Origin: an uncultured Planctomycetaceae bacterium
GTDB lineage: Bacteria > Planctomycetota > Planctomycetia > Gemmatales > Gemmataceae
Reading direction: 5' to 3'
Assembly: GCA_903960945.1 (NCBI GenBank)
Contig: CAJCCR010000079.1
Span: forward strand, 1-36,912
Length of the DNA stretch: 36,912 nt
Shown here: piece after piece, positions 18,324-27,581 of the stretch
How the letters are laid out: each line of letters starts with the position of its first letter
How positions within the stretch are numbered: position 1 is the stretch's first letter
The notes under the pieces: model-generated
Database searches by the model: none
What the model was told of the DNA's origin: nothing
The model's input: only the letters and a program-made list of their open reading frames with translations
Position numbers and translations under genes: made by a program

Positions 18324-19540
18324 TTCGCCAATAAGGCTTCGATTTTTTCCTGTGCTAAAAGACCATCCTTCTCTAATAGCAAAATCGATTCACCAATTTT
18401 TTCCTGATACGCAAGTTCTGTTTTAGAAATGTCATTAATCTCTAAAATATCATCGGGCAAAACAAAATACTTAATCAAAGGGTCTGATTTATTAATTTCA
18501 GAGGGCTTAAGAAAATAGGCCCTGGAATGTGTCCTCATAACTTTTGAACCCGTTTGCGAATCATGCGTGTAAGCAAATTTCCTGCCGCCCTCTTCCACAT
18601 ACTTTGTTTGCATGATTGATTTGCCTTTATATCCCTCAATAGAAATACCGCAGATATCTGCCAAGGTTGGCGCTAAATCAACATCCTGAAAATACCCCAT
18701 TCGCCTTTGCCCACCGTTACGAGACTTAGGCTGAAAAATCAAAAATGGTAGGTGCGAGAATTCACTGTAAAGCCATTCTGGCTTGGTGCCAAAAATCCCA
18801 TGCTGCGAAGTCGCACTTCCTCTATCTGATGTTATTATGACGGCAAAATCTTCCTCGCCATACTTCTCTTGAATTGAAGCCACCATCGCACCCAGCATAT
18901 CATCCACCGCAGCCCAAGCGGCGGCACATCCTGCTGCCAGCGCCAGATATTCTTTATCATCGCTTGGCTTAAAATCTTCTCCAGGGTTTAGTATTGGTCC
19001 AGGAAACTCTTCATCTTCCGCAACCTCTTCACGATTAAGAAAATAATCCTGCAACTCTTCCTGAACGGGTCCTAAAAATTCTTTCCCTGCATCCCATGGT
19101 GGAAGCAATGAAGGCACCTCAATCCAAACTAAAGAATTTTGGTCCTGTTTTTTAAAACTGGCTGATTCAATCATAGACTGATGATAATCAAGCGGGCTCG
19201 AAGAATTAGATCTTAGCAACGTTTTATGGGTAAAATTGGAGGAGAAGCTTAAGCTTAAAGTATCCTTATCCGCGCCTATAAAGTCGGTGACCCAACCATT
19301 GTTTTTTAAAGTTTCAGCCCAACTTGGCAAATTGGTTGGTAAATGATGTGGCGTTTGAAAATCCCCACCAAGCCATACCTTTCGTATTTCACTCTGTTCG
19401 TAACTACTGCAATAATAATGATCCAAAACCAGACTTTGTGCTGCAATGACATTCATATTTGGCATTTGAGTCCAATTATTGCCATAGCAAGGCAGAAAAG
19501 CAGTATTAGCCCCTTTTAAAACAATAATGAAGGCTTTCAT
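18320..19540 (-). CDS. Sulfatase/alkaline phosphatase superfamily-like protein, apparently lacking the formylglycine motif
   Basis: 'FLPCYGNNWTQMPNMNVIAAQSLVLDHYY' and 'FAVIITSDRGSATSQHGIFGTKPEWLYSEFSHLPFLIFQP', 'DVDLAPTLADICGI' match the sulfatase layout. Confidence 0.82.
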   Translation of the reverse strand: MKAFIIVLKGANTAFLPCYGNNWTQMPNMNVIAAQSLVLDHYYCSSYEQSEIRKVWLGGDFQTPHHLPTNLPSWAETLKNNGWVTDFIGADKDTLSLSFSSNFTHKTLLRSNSSSPLDYHQSMIESASFKKQDQNSLVWIEVPSLLPPWDAGKEFLGPVQEELQDYFLNREEVAEDEEFPGPILNPGEDFKPSDDKEYLALAAGCAAAWAAVDDMLGAMVASIQEKYGEEDFAVIITSDRGSATSQHGIFGTKPEWLYSEFSHLPFLIFQPKSRNGGQRRMGYFQDVDLAPTLADICGISIEGYKGKSIMQTKYVEEGGRKFAYTHDSQTGSKVMRTHSRAYFLKPSEINKSDPLIKYFVLPDDILEINDISKTELAYQEKIGESILLLEKDGLLAQEKIEALLAN

Positions 19541-19825
19541 AATAATCGTTAATAACCACATGAAAAAAAGTTAATTGTAACACCAATCAAAACATACAAT
19601 TACAATTATAATGGCTTTTGCACAGTTTAGTTAAAAGCAAACTGAAAGGTTTGAATCAAAAGTGGCTGGATTACAAACGAATCGAGAATTTATAACACAA
19701 AGTAATTTTAATGAAAAACCAAGGAGCACAGTAAATAATACCTTGCGCTTTCTCATCATTTAAGTGGAAACTTTATTAAAGTAATAGTCGCATAAATTCC
19801 AGCAGCTAATCAGGGGTAAAAAGAA

Positions 19826-22771
19826 TTGGTTCAGGATCCAGCAATACAAGAAATGATTTTCGATGACCTTAAAGGCATCATCACGGGAAAAATCCTGATT
19901 GATGCCCTGTCGATAAAATTATATTCCTGTGACGCTTCGCCATTTGAAGTAACTCCTCTTGCTGTTGTAATTCCTAATAATCAGGAAGAAGTAAGCGCAC
20001 TGGTAAAGTATGCATTTGAAAAAAAAATCCCTCTGATTCCCAGAGGTTCGGGAACGGGTACTAGTGGCGCAGCTCTGGGAAATGGTATCGTCATCGATCT
20101 ATCCCAAAAGTTCAAAAACATCATCAGCCTTGAGGATGGCATTCTTCATGCTGAATGCGGTGTAACAATTAAACAGCTTTCTGATTTTATTACGCACACC
20201 CAATTCCGAATTCCCTCTGCGCCTTGGAATGAAGAACGCTCGCTAGGAGGCTGGTTATCTTCGGATGCCGCCGGCCCTTTCCTGCTTGCGGACAAACATC
20301 CAAGGCATTATGTCACTGCATTAAAAGTCGTTTTAGATGATGGATCGATAAGTTGGATTGAATCACCAACCCTAGGAGGTGAACCTGCGAGAGAAAGAGT
20401 ATCCCGCATGGAAATCCTACAAGAGGGTTTTTCCTTTATTCTAGAAGAACAAAAAGAAGAACTACTCGCAGCTTTTTCCACATTGCCTTTGCCTCATGGA
20501 AACTACAACCTATGCGAAATAATCAAATCCAAGAATAAAGAAATGCACCAAGTTTTTTTGGGGGCGGAAGGAACGCTGGGTATTATTCTCGCTGCCAAAA
20601 TCCGGGTGATCGAAAAACACCAAAGCCCTCAATGGGGACTTTATTGCTTTAGCACGCTTCAGGAATGCTTAGAGGCTTCCCACTACGCCTTACAACATTC
20701 GCCTGATCTTTGCGACATTCTTGAACACCGTTTTTTCAGCCTTGCCAAAGCTAACGATAACCTTTGTGCAGAATGGATTCATCCAGACACCAACGCTGTT
20801 TTACTTGTGTGCTTTTCGGGGGTTAATCAAAACACATCTCTGGCTGCATTTGAAAAATCAATTTCCGCAACAGGCGTTATACCCATACGAACTTATCAAT
20901 GCCTAGATGCTTTAACGCCAAACCCTTGGAGGCTGAGGGAAGTAGCATTAAAAGCACTTGCCCGAGTTAAGGGCCCTGAAACGTTTCTGCAGTTCATCGA
21001 TGATTTGGTTTTGCCAAGAGAAAATCTCGGACAGTTTCTTGAGCAACTTACCACCGTTTTAAAAGATCATGAATCTACTGCGATATACGCCATTTGCCCC
21101 GGTACAGGCCAGATACAACTTAGGGTGCTGGGCACACCACAAAAAAGAAAAGAGAGTGCAAGGCTTTGGTCATTAGCAGATAAAGTTTATGGGCTGGTGC
21201 AAGATTTTGGTGGGGCTTTATCCTGCCAGGAAGCACTGGGTTTATCGCGTTTACCCTGGCAAACGAAAATCTCTGCGGGGGTGCTGCCCTCCCTTCGAAA
21301 AATCAAAGATTTATTTGATCCATACAACCAATTTAATCCAGGAAAGGTTGTGGGAACTTCTTCTGAAATCCCAATTTGGCCCTTTCGCAGCCTAGGCGAC
21401 CTTGAAAACCAATCAGAATCAAACATAGATTCTGTAATCAATTTACAACCCATACTAAAATGGAAAGAAAACTCGCCGTTAATTGAATCATCGCATTGCA
21501 ATGGATGTGGACTTTGCAGAACTCAAAGTAGTGCAAAAAGAATGTGCCCCACCAACCGGGTGATTAAAAATGAACACGCAACCCCCAGAGCCAAGGCAAA
21601 CCTCGCCCGAATGCTTTTGGGTTCCCCTAAAGAACAACAGTTATTCAGTTCTGAAGAGATGCGGGATATTTCCGATTTATGTATCAACTGCAGAATGTGT
21701 GCAATCGAATGCCCTTCCCATGTTGATATTCCAGGCTTAATGCTAGAAGCAAAAGTTGCCAATGTTGAAATGCATTCCATCGAGAGATCGGATTGGGTTT
21801 TATCCCGTACCGAACTTTTTTCATCCTTAGGCAGTATGCTTGCGCCTCTTTCAAACTTGATAATGGGAAATATCTTTTCCAGATGGCTGATCGAAAAACT
21901 GTTTGGGATTTCGCGATTAAGAAAGATTCCTCCTTTTGCCCGATCAAACTTCATTAAAAGGGCCAAGAAAAAAGGTTGGACAAAAAAACCCTCTCCTGCA
22001 AAACCAAAAGTCGCCTATTTTGTCGATATCTTTGCCAATTACCATGACCCCTCCATTGGCGAAGCCATTGTTGCTATCCTGCATCACAACGGTATCGAAG
22101 TTCATGTTCCTGAAGGTCAGGTGGGATGTGGTATGGCGCCACTGGCCCAAGGGGATATTGATTATGCAAGGGCGGCCCTACGGCAAAATGTCAGAATTTT
22201 TGCTGATTTAGCCCGTGAAGGTTACCCCATCATTTGTTCGGAACCCACCGCTGCGCTTTTTTTCAAGCAGGATGCCGGGCGACTTTTAGAAGATCCCGAT
22301 GTGGATTTGGTTGCTAGCAAAGTGGAAGAATTTACCAGCTTCCTTTGGAACCTCCATATGCAAGGGCTGCTAAAAACTGATTTCGCCCCCGTCGACTTAA
22401 GAGTCGGGCAACATGTCCCTTGCCATCTCAAAGCTTTGGGCCAACCACTGGTGACTTCACAACTTCTCGGGCTGATTCCCCAACTCCATCTCGAAGCTTT
22501 AAATGATTCTTGTTCAGGGATGGCAGGAACTTTTGGGCTTAAGGCTGCTAATCTGAGCCTTTCAAAAAGCATTGGGCAGCCCATGCTTAGCCATCTTGAA
22601 CAATCAAATTTGGTATTGGGAACCACCGAATGCAGTGCATGTAGAATTCAAATGGAAGATATTGGAACCAAACAAACCCTGCACCCTGCACAATTGCTGG
22701 CACTTGCTTACGGCTTAATGCCTGGATTATCGAAAACGGTACCCAAGCCGGCGGAAAAAAGGCTACCATGA
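19826..22771 (+). CDS. FAD-linked oxidase / Fe-S (GlpC-like) fusion oxidoreductase (TTG start in the supplied track)
   Basis: 'IPLIPRGSGTGTSGAALGNGIVIDLSQKF' FAD-binding; 'CNGCGLCRTQSSAKRMCP' and 'CINCRMCAIECP' Fe-S motifs; 'QVGCGMAPLAQGD', 'CSGMAGTFG', 'TECSACRIQME' CCG-type region. Confidence 0.92.
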   Translation: MVQDPAIQEMIFDDLKGIITGKILIDALSIKLYSCDASPFEVTPLAVVIPNNQEEVSALVKYAFEKKIPLIPRGSGTGTSGAALGNGIVIDLSQKFKNIISLEDGILHAECGVTIKQLSDFITHTQFRIPSAPWNEERSLGGWLSSDAAGPFLLADKHPRHYVTALKVVLDDGSISWIESPTLGGEPARERVSRMEILQEGFSFILEEQKEELLAAFSTLPLPHGNYNLCEIIKSKNKEMHQVFLGAEGTLGIILAAKIRVIEKHQSPQWGLYCFSTLQECLEASHYALQHSPDLCDILEHRFFSLAKANDNLCAEWIHPDTNAVLLVCFSGVNQNTSLAAFEKSISATGVIPIRTYQCLDALTPNPWRLREVALKALARVKGPETFLQFIDDLVLPRENLGQFLEQLTTVLKDHESTAIYAICPGTGQIQLRVLGTPQKRKESARLWSLADKVYGLVQDFGGALSCQEALGLSRLPWQTKISAGVLPSLRKIKDLFDPYNQFNPGKVVGTSSEIPIWPFRSLGDLENQSESNIDSVINLQPILKWKENSPLIESSHCNGCGLCRTQSSAKRMCPTNRVIKNEHATPRAKANLARMLLGSPKEQQLFSSEEMRDISDLCINCRMCAIECPSHVDIPGLMLEAKVANVEMHSIERSDWVLSRTELFSSLGSMLAPLSNLIMGNIFSRWLIEKLFGISRLRKIPPFARSNFIKRAKKKGWTKKPSPAKPKVAYFVDIFANYHDPSIGEAIVAILHHNGIEVHVPEGQVGCGMAPLAQGDIDYARAALRQNVRIFADLAREGYPIICSEPTAALFFKQDAGRLLEDPDVDLVASKVEEFTSFLWNLHMQGLLKTDFAPVDLRVGQHVPCHLKALGQPLVTSQLLGLIPQLHLEALNDSCSGMAGTFGLKAANLSLSKSIGQPMLSHLEQSNLVLGTTECSACRIQMEDIGTKQTLHPAQLLALAYGLMPGLSKTVPKPAEKRLP

Positions 22772-23016
22772 TTAAAATTTTCGTTATATTCTTTGCAGGA
22801 GCGCGAGATATTGTGGGCCAAAACCGCTTGGAAATGCAAATACCCGCCCTTACTAGTGTTGCAGAACTAAGAGCGATACTAATGGCAAAATTTCCACAGC
22901 TTGAAAGCCTAGCTACCAGAGCTGCCTTTGCGGTAAACGAAATATTAGTACTTTCGGATACTCTGCTTGTCGAAAATGATGAAGTAGCATTTTTACCTGC
23001 AGTTAGTGGCGGATAA
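22768..23016 (+). CDS. moaD: Molybdopterin synthase small subunit (MoaD)
   Basis: 82-aa ubiquitin-like, ends 'LPAVSGG*'; ATGA overlap with the preceding gene and next to moaE. Confidence 0.92.
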   Translation: MIKIFVIFFAGARDIVGQNRLEMQIPALTSVAELRAILMAKFPQLESLATRAAFAVNEILVLSDTLLVENDEVAFLPAVSGG

Positions 23017-23022
23017 GGTTTA

Positions 23023-23445
23023 ATGAACATGCGAATTAAATTAACGAATGAGCCGATTGCACACGAAGAAATGATTGAAAATTGTCGAACCAAGTCCGCC
23101 GGGGCAATCGTACTTTTTCTCGGAACTGTCAGGGAAATTACTGGAAACGAGCAGACTTTGTTTCTGGAATATGAAGCCTTTGCTCCACTTGCTGAAAAAA
23201 CATTGCTTGAAATCGCTGAAGAGGCTACTTCCAAGTGGGGCATTCAAAAAATCGAAATAATTCACCGCTTGGGCATTCTTCATCCCGGTGAAACAAGTAT
23301 TGCTGTTTGCGTAAGTTGCCCCCATCGGGCCGATGCCTTTGCAGCCTGTCAGCAAATAATGAATAAGATAAAAGAAGTGGTTCCGATTTGGAAAAAGGAA
23401 ACCAGCCCCAAAGGTGTTTCTAACTGGATTCATCCTAAAAATTAA
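23023..23445 (+). CDS. moaE: Molybdopterin synthase catalytic subunit (MoaE)
   Basis: 'SAGAIVLFLGTVREITGNEQTLFLEYEAFAPLAEKTL', 'IIHRLGILHPGETSIAVCVSCPHRADAF', 'VPIWKKE'. Confidence 0.95.
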   Translation: MNMRIKLTNEPIAHEEMIENCRTKSAGAIVLFLGTVREITGNEQTLFLEYEAFAPLAEKTLLEIAEEATSKWGIQKIEIIHRLGILHPGETSIAVCVSCPHRADAFAACQQIMNKIKEVVPIWKKETSPKGVSNWIHPKN

Positions 23446-23474
23446 CCCAAACGATCCACGAGTCTTGGAAACCA

Positions 23475-24521
23475 ATGAATCCCCTGCCAATACACGACCC
23501 CCTCATTAATAAAGACCTTGCTCAAGTTGCAAGCTCTGGCAATCTCGTAGATACTTTTGGACGGATCCACAATAATCTTCGTATTAGTGTTACCGACCGC
23601 TGTAATTTACGCTGCGTTTATTGCATGCCTGAAGATGTTCAGTTTCTCGATAGCAAGGAACTCCTTTCCTTTGAAGAAATAACTGCCTTTGTAAAAATCG
23701 CAGTAACCCGCGGAGTCAACAAAGTAAGGCTTACAGGGGGCGAGCCTCTCCTGCGTAGAGATCTTTCGACCTTGGTGGGGTTCCTATCACAGATAAAAGA
23801 AATTAAGGATCTTAGCCTTACCACCAACGGGATGTTGCTAAACAGCCAAGCTGTGGCTTTAAAACAGGCAGGTTTAAACCGCATCACTATCAGCCTCGAC
23901 ACTTTGCTCCCTGAGCGATTTAAGGATCTTTGTAAAAGGGACGGGTTGGAGCAAACTCTTGAAGGCATCGATGCAGGCATAAAGGCCGGATTCCAAAGTA
24001 TCAAATTAAACACTGTTTGCATTAACGGGACCAACGACGACGAAGTAGTTAGCTTGGCGAAATTTGCCCGCGAGAAGCAAATCGAAATTCGATTCATTGA
24101 ATATATGCCCATAGGTGCCAACCCTTGGGAAAAGGCAAAAGTGATGGTTGCCCACGAAATTCTCGAAAAAATCGATAAAGAAGTCGGTCCATTGGTGCCT
24201 GCAACCAATTATGACCCAATGGCGCCCGCCATGGAATTTGTTTATGAGGATGGCAAAGGAAAAGTGGGCATAATAGCCTCGGTATCCAAACCCTTCTGCC
24301 AAAGCTGCAATCGGATTCGAATAACTGCCGAAGGAAAGTTGCGAAACTGCCTCTTTGCCTTGGAAGAAATAGATATAAAGCCATTTCTTAGACCAGAGGT
24401 CGATGAAAAAAGCATTTTAAGGATGTTAGAAACGAATGTTAATTCTAAATGGGCTGGCCATCAGTTTAATACAAAAGAATTTATAAAACCCTCAAGAACC
24501 ATGCATGCAATTGGGGGCTAA
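23475..24521 (+). CDS. moaA: GTP 3',8-cyclase (MoaA)
   Basis: Radical-SAM 'DRCNLRCVYCMP', 'VRLTGGEPLLRRDL', 'CQSCNRIRITAEGKLRNCLF', C-terminal GG. Confidence 0.97.
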   Translation: MNPLPIHDPLINKDLAQVASSGNLVDTFGRIHNNLRISVTDRCNLRCVYCMPEDVQFLDSKELLSFEEITAFVKIAVTRGVNKVRLTGGEPLLRRDLSTLVGFLSQIKEIKDLSLTTNGMLLNSQAVALKQAGLNRITISLDTLLPERFKDLCKRDGLEQTLEGIDAGIKAGFQSIKLNTVCINGTNDDEVVSLAKFAREKQIEIRFIEYMPIGANPWEKAKVMVAHEILEKIDKEVGPLVPATNYDPMAPAMEFVYEDGKGKVGIIASVSKPFCQSCNRIRITAEGKLRNCLFALEEIDIKPFLRPEVDEKSILRMLETNVNSKWAGHQFNTKEFIKPSRTMHAIGG

Positions 24522-24523
24522 AT

Positions 24524-25093
24524 CTAGCGCCTCTGCCAAGATGATTCTGCAAGAGTTTTATCCCATGTCGTTTCTACATAAGACTTTACATCGGCCAATG
24601 GAGTTGATTCCTTAACTTCGTCAAGTTCAACTCTGAAGTCGGCTTCGGAGGGTGTTGCAGCGAGATCAAACCATTGAATCTCGTTTTCCGTCATAGTTCC
24701 CAAACCCAACCAATCAACGACTTCGATTTCATCTCGTCCGATTACGGTAACCACAGAAGTTGGTGTACCATCAAAAAAATGAACCCTGCCCGAGTTATCT
24801 TGCTTGTGAAGATAAAAACGACGGACCCTATGGCCAGGGATTCGCGTAAGAGGATCGTCTTTACCTTTTAAAGGAAAGAACTTCATATCAATCATTTTTT
24901 CATTGCAACCCTGTAAGTACTTGCCCAAACCAAGCAAACGTTGGCCGTGCTTACAAAGTGCGTCAATTGCAAGTTCAGCAGGGGTCCCATCGGGCCATAA
25001 AATATTATAGCCTTCAAAAGGAATCTTTTCTTCCAAACGATCTTTGGAAGGGTCTCTGCGAAACATTAGGGTTAGCGTTCTCGCCATCCACAT
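24524..25093 (-). CDS. Hypothetical protein (about 189 aa)
   Basis: Long ORF between moaA and ruvB; no family recognised. Alternative ATG at 25087. Confidence 0.75.
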   Translation of the reverse strand: MWMARTLTLMFRRDPSKDRLEEKIPFEGYNILWPDGTPAELAIDALCKHGQRLLGLGKYLQGCNEKMIDMKFFPLKGKDDPLTRIPGHRVRRFYLHKQDNSGRVHFFDGTPTSVVTVIGRDEIEVVDWLGLGTMTENEIQWFDLAATPSEADFRVELDEVKESTPLADVKSYVETTWDKTLAESSWQRR

Positions 25094-25177
25094 CTCTCAA
25101 CTTAGACATTAAGTGTCAGTTTAGAACCGTCTCCAAACTAAATCTTGCTAGTAGAACTATAACAACAACCAGAATGC

Positions 25178-25198
25178 ATGTAAATAATTACTTTACAT
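25178..25198. repeat. AT-rich palindrome ATGTAAA-N7-TTTACAT in the gap between ruvB and the 24524-25093 gene
   Basis: Perfect 7-bp arms separated by taattac. Confidence 0.6.
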
Positions 25199-25304
25199 TA
25201 AATCAGGTAGCATAACAAGATACGCAAATTTTATGGTGAATAATTGGAATGACTAGTAAAATCCATTTTAAATAGCACAACTTTTGATCGTTTGTACACT
25301 ATAG

Positions 25305-26351
25305 CTAAAACAGGGAAGGCTGAGAAGAAGTGTCATCTTCTGCGTTTTCTTTGATGGGCTCTTCCTTTCCTAGAAGGCTATATGCTTTACTAGTGGCGAT
25401 GCGGCCGCGAGGAGTTCGAATGGTGAATTGCTCTCTAAGCAGATAGGGTTCGATTTCATCACTGAGTGTATCGACCGGAAGATTCATGGTAGCGCTTAAA
25501 GCTTCGATACCTACTGGGCCCCCAGCAAAAACCCCAATAAGGGTTTCCAAGTATCTGCGATCTTGTTTATCCAATCCCGCTCGATCAACTTCTGCCATCG
25601 CCAATGCTGTTTTAGCAATCGCCAAATCAATACTCCCATCCCCCTCACTTGCAGCAAAATGCCTAGTCCACCACAATCTAGAATTGGCAATTCTCGGGGT
25701 GCCACGACTTCGAATAGCGATCTCTTGGGCTGCCTCTTCAGTAATTGGTGTGTTTAACTTCTTGGCATTGATCATCAGAATTTCTGCAAGTTCAGCAGGC
25801 GAATAAAACTCCAAATGCTCATGCATTTTAAAACGGTCACGCAATGGACTCGAAAGCATCCCGCTGCGGGTGGTTGCTCCAATCAAGGTAAAGCGCTTTA
25901 GCTTTAGGCTGATTGTTCTAGCGTTCATGCCCTCGCCCAAAACGATATCAACCCGAAAATCTTCCATTGCAGGATAAATAAATTCTTCAACCGTTCTGGG
26001 AAGGCGATGGATTTCATCAATGAAAAGAATCGAACCCTCTTCCAAGTTGGTTAAGAAAGGAAGAAGATCGGCAGGTTTCGTCAAAGCCGGCCCAGAAGTT
26101 AACTGTAAAGCCGTACCCATTTCATTTGGTAAAACGGTGGCAAAGGTCGTCTTTCCCAAACCCGGAGGGCCATCGAAAAGCATGTGTGAAAGCGGTTCCT
26201 TTAGTTTCTTACATGCCTTTAATACTATCTGTAATCTTTGCACTACCGCCTTTTGCCCAATCACCTCTCGTAACCAACGAGGGCGTAACGCCGAGTCATG
26301 TTCTTTCGGGTCCTTTGATGCATCGGGCTGAAGTATCGGTTGTCGAGCCAT
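25305..26351 (-). CDS. ruvB: Holliday junction branch migration helicase RuvB
   Basis: 'LRPRWLREVIGQKAVVQRL', 'LFDGPPGLGKTTFA', 'ILFIDEIHRLPRTVEEFIYPAMEDFRVDIVLGEG', 'RGTPRIANSRLWWTRHFA'. Confidence 0.97.
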   Translation of the reverse strand: MARQPILQPDASKDPKEHDSALRPRWLREVIGQKAVVQRLQIVLKACKKLKEPLSHMLFDGPPGLGKTTFATVLPNEMGTALQLTSGPALTKPADLLPFLTNLEEGSILFIDEIHRLPRTVEEFIYPAMEDFRVDIVLGEGMNARTISLKLKRFTLIGATTRSGMLSSPLRDRFKMHEHLEFYSPAELAEILMINAKKLNTPITEEAAQEIAIRSRGTPRIANSRLWWTRHFAASEGDGSIDLAIAKTALAMAEVDRAGLDKQDRRYLETLIGVFAGGPVGIEALSATMNLPVDTLSDEIEPYLLREQFTIRTPRGRIATSKAYSLLGKEEPIKENAEDDTSSQPSLF

Positions 26352-26373
26352 AATTTAATCTTTCAATTCCAAA

Positions 26374-27003
26374 TCAGGAACCTTTGAAAACAGCATTAAT
26401 CGCATCTTCAACGGAGGTAGGCACCTTCCCCGATGCAATCAATTTATCGATTCGTAGTCTGGCCTCTGAGGGCCCCAAACCAAGCGCCATTAATGCGTTA
26501 AACACATCTGCAAAAATCTTGTCATTGCCTGTATCTGGTCCACCAGAAATGGCTTTCAACCCTCCATGGGCTAAAGCAAAGGTAGCAACTTTTTTCCGCA
26601 GACCCGCAACAATTTTTTCCGCCATCGCTGGCCCTATCCCAGGCAACGTCGTTAACCATTTTGTATCTGACCGCTGGATGGCGTCAGCAATCTGGTCGAC
26701 TGGCATAGCAATAACCCGAATTGCTTTCCGAACTCCTATGCCATCCACGGTACAAATAAGCTCGAAAAAGCTCATGTCAGATTCATGAAGAAAGCCCAAC
26801 AATCTTGGGATCATGCGACCTTGCTGAACTGGATTACCCTCAAAAAAATGAAGGGTATGAAGTGTTATCTCCTGCCCTATACGATCTTGTATCTGCCTGC
26901 GGACCAATTCGGTAACTAGGACTTGATATTCGAAGGCCCCAACTTGAATTCGTGCGTCTTCTTCTTCGGCCTTGTTCAATATGCCGGTGATCTTGGTAAT
27001 CAT
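26374..27003 (-). CDS. ruvA: Holliday junction DNA helicase subunit RuvA
   Basis: N-terminal OB-like region, 'GIGVRKAIRVI' and 'LPGIGPAMAEKIVAGLRKKV' HhH motifs; adjacent to ruvC and ruvB. Confidence 0.95.
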   Translation of the reverse strand: MITKITGILNKAEEEDARIQVGAFEYQVLVTELVRRQIQDRIGQEITLHTLHFFEGNPVQQGRMIPRLLGFLHESDMSFFELICTVDGIGVRKAIRVIAMPVDQIADAIQRSDTKWLTTLPGIGPAMAEKIVAGLRKKVATFALAHGGLKAISGGPDTGNDKIFADVFNALMALGLGPSEARLRIDKLIASGKVPTSVEDAINAVFKGS

Positions 27004-27560
27004 AAAAGCTCCGGCTTCTCTATGGAAATTGCATGAATATGAGTAAGGCCGATAGCCATTGCATCTGCAACATCGGGAGGTTCAGGCAGATCTACCAGCC
27101 CTAATTCCCTTTGAATGGCCCATTGCACTTGCAACTTCCCTGCCCTGCCACTGCCCGTCAAAGATTTCTTAACTCGGGTAGGATTATAACTGGTGACAGA
27201 CAATTTATATTGGGCAGCAGCAAGTAGAATTACCCCCCTAGCGTGCGCCATTAAAATAGCAGTGCGGGGATGTTTGTAATGGGAAAACAGTTGCTCCACA
27301 GCCATGGATTGAGGTTTAAATTGTTCGATTATTTCCATCAGACTTTCGTATAGGGAAGCAATCCGAACGTGGAGTAATTTGCTTCCCGAATCTTTAGTGG
27401 AAATGATACCAGCTTCAAGAAGCTTGGCGCCCTGCCCAATTTTCTCCAATACTGAATACCCAGTAACCTGCAACCCGGGATCAATCCCCAGAACTCTTGT
27501 AAAGGTCTGAGGCTGTAATTCACGGATATTTGAAGAGGCAATCGCCATGAGTTCTTCCAT
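27000..27560 (-). CDS. ruvC: Crossover junction endodeoxyribonuclease RuvC
   Basis: 'RVLGIDPGLQVTGYSVLE', 'AVEQLF', 'LMAHARGVILLAA', 'PPDVADAMAIGLTH'; ATGA overlap with ruvA. Confidence 0.95.
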   Translation of the reverse strand: MEELMAIASSNIRELQPQTFTRVLGIDPGLQVTGYSVLEKIGQGAKLLEAGIISTKDSGSKLLHVRIASLYESLMEIIEQFKPQSMAVEQLFSHYKHPRTAILMAHARGVILLAAAQYKLSVTSYNPTRVKKSLTGSGRAGKLQVQWAIQRELGLVDLPEPPDVADAMAIGLTHIHAISIEKPELL

Positions 27561-27581
27561 GAAAAGCCAATGAAAGGCTGT

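Noticed and set aside
22587-23243. 218-aa minus-strand ORF antisense to moaD/moaE
   Set aside because: Lies across confidently identified moaD and moaE; composition is typical of an antisense shadow frame.
23639-24208. 189-aa minus-strand ORF antisense to moaA
   Set aside because: moaA motifs on the + strand are unambiguous; no recognisable domain in the antisense frame.
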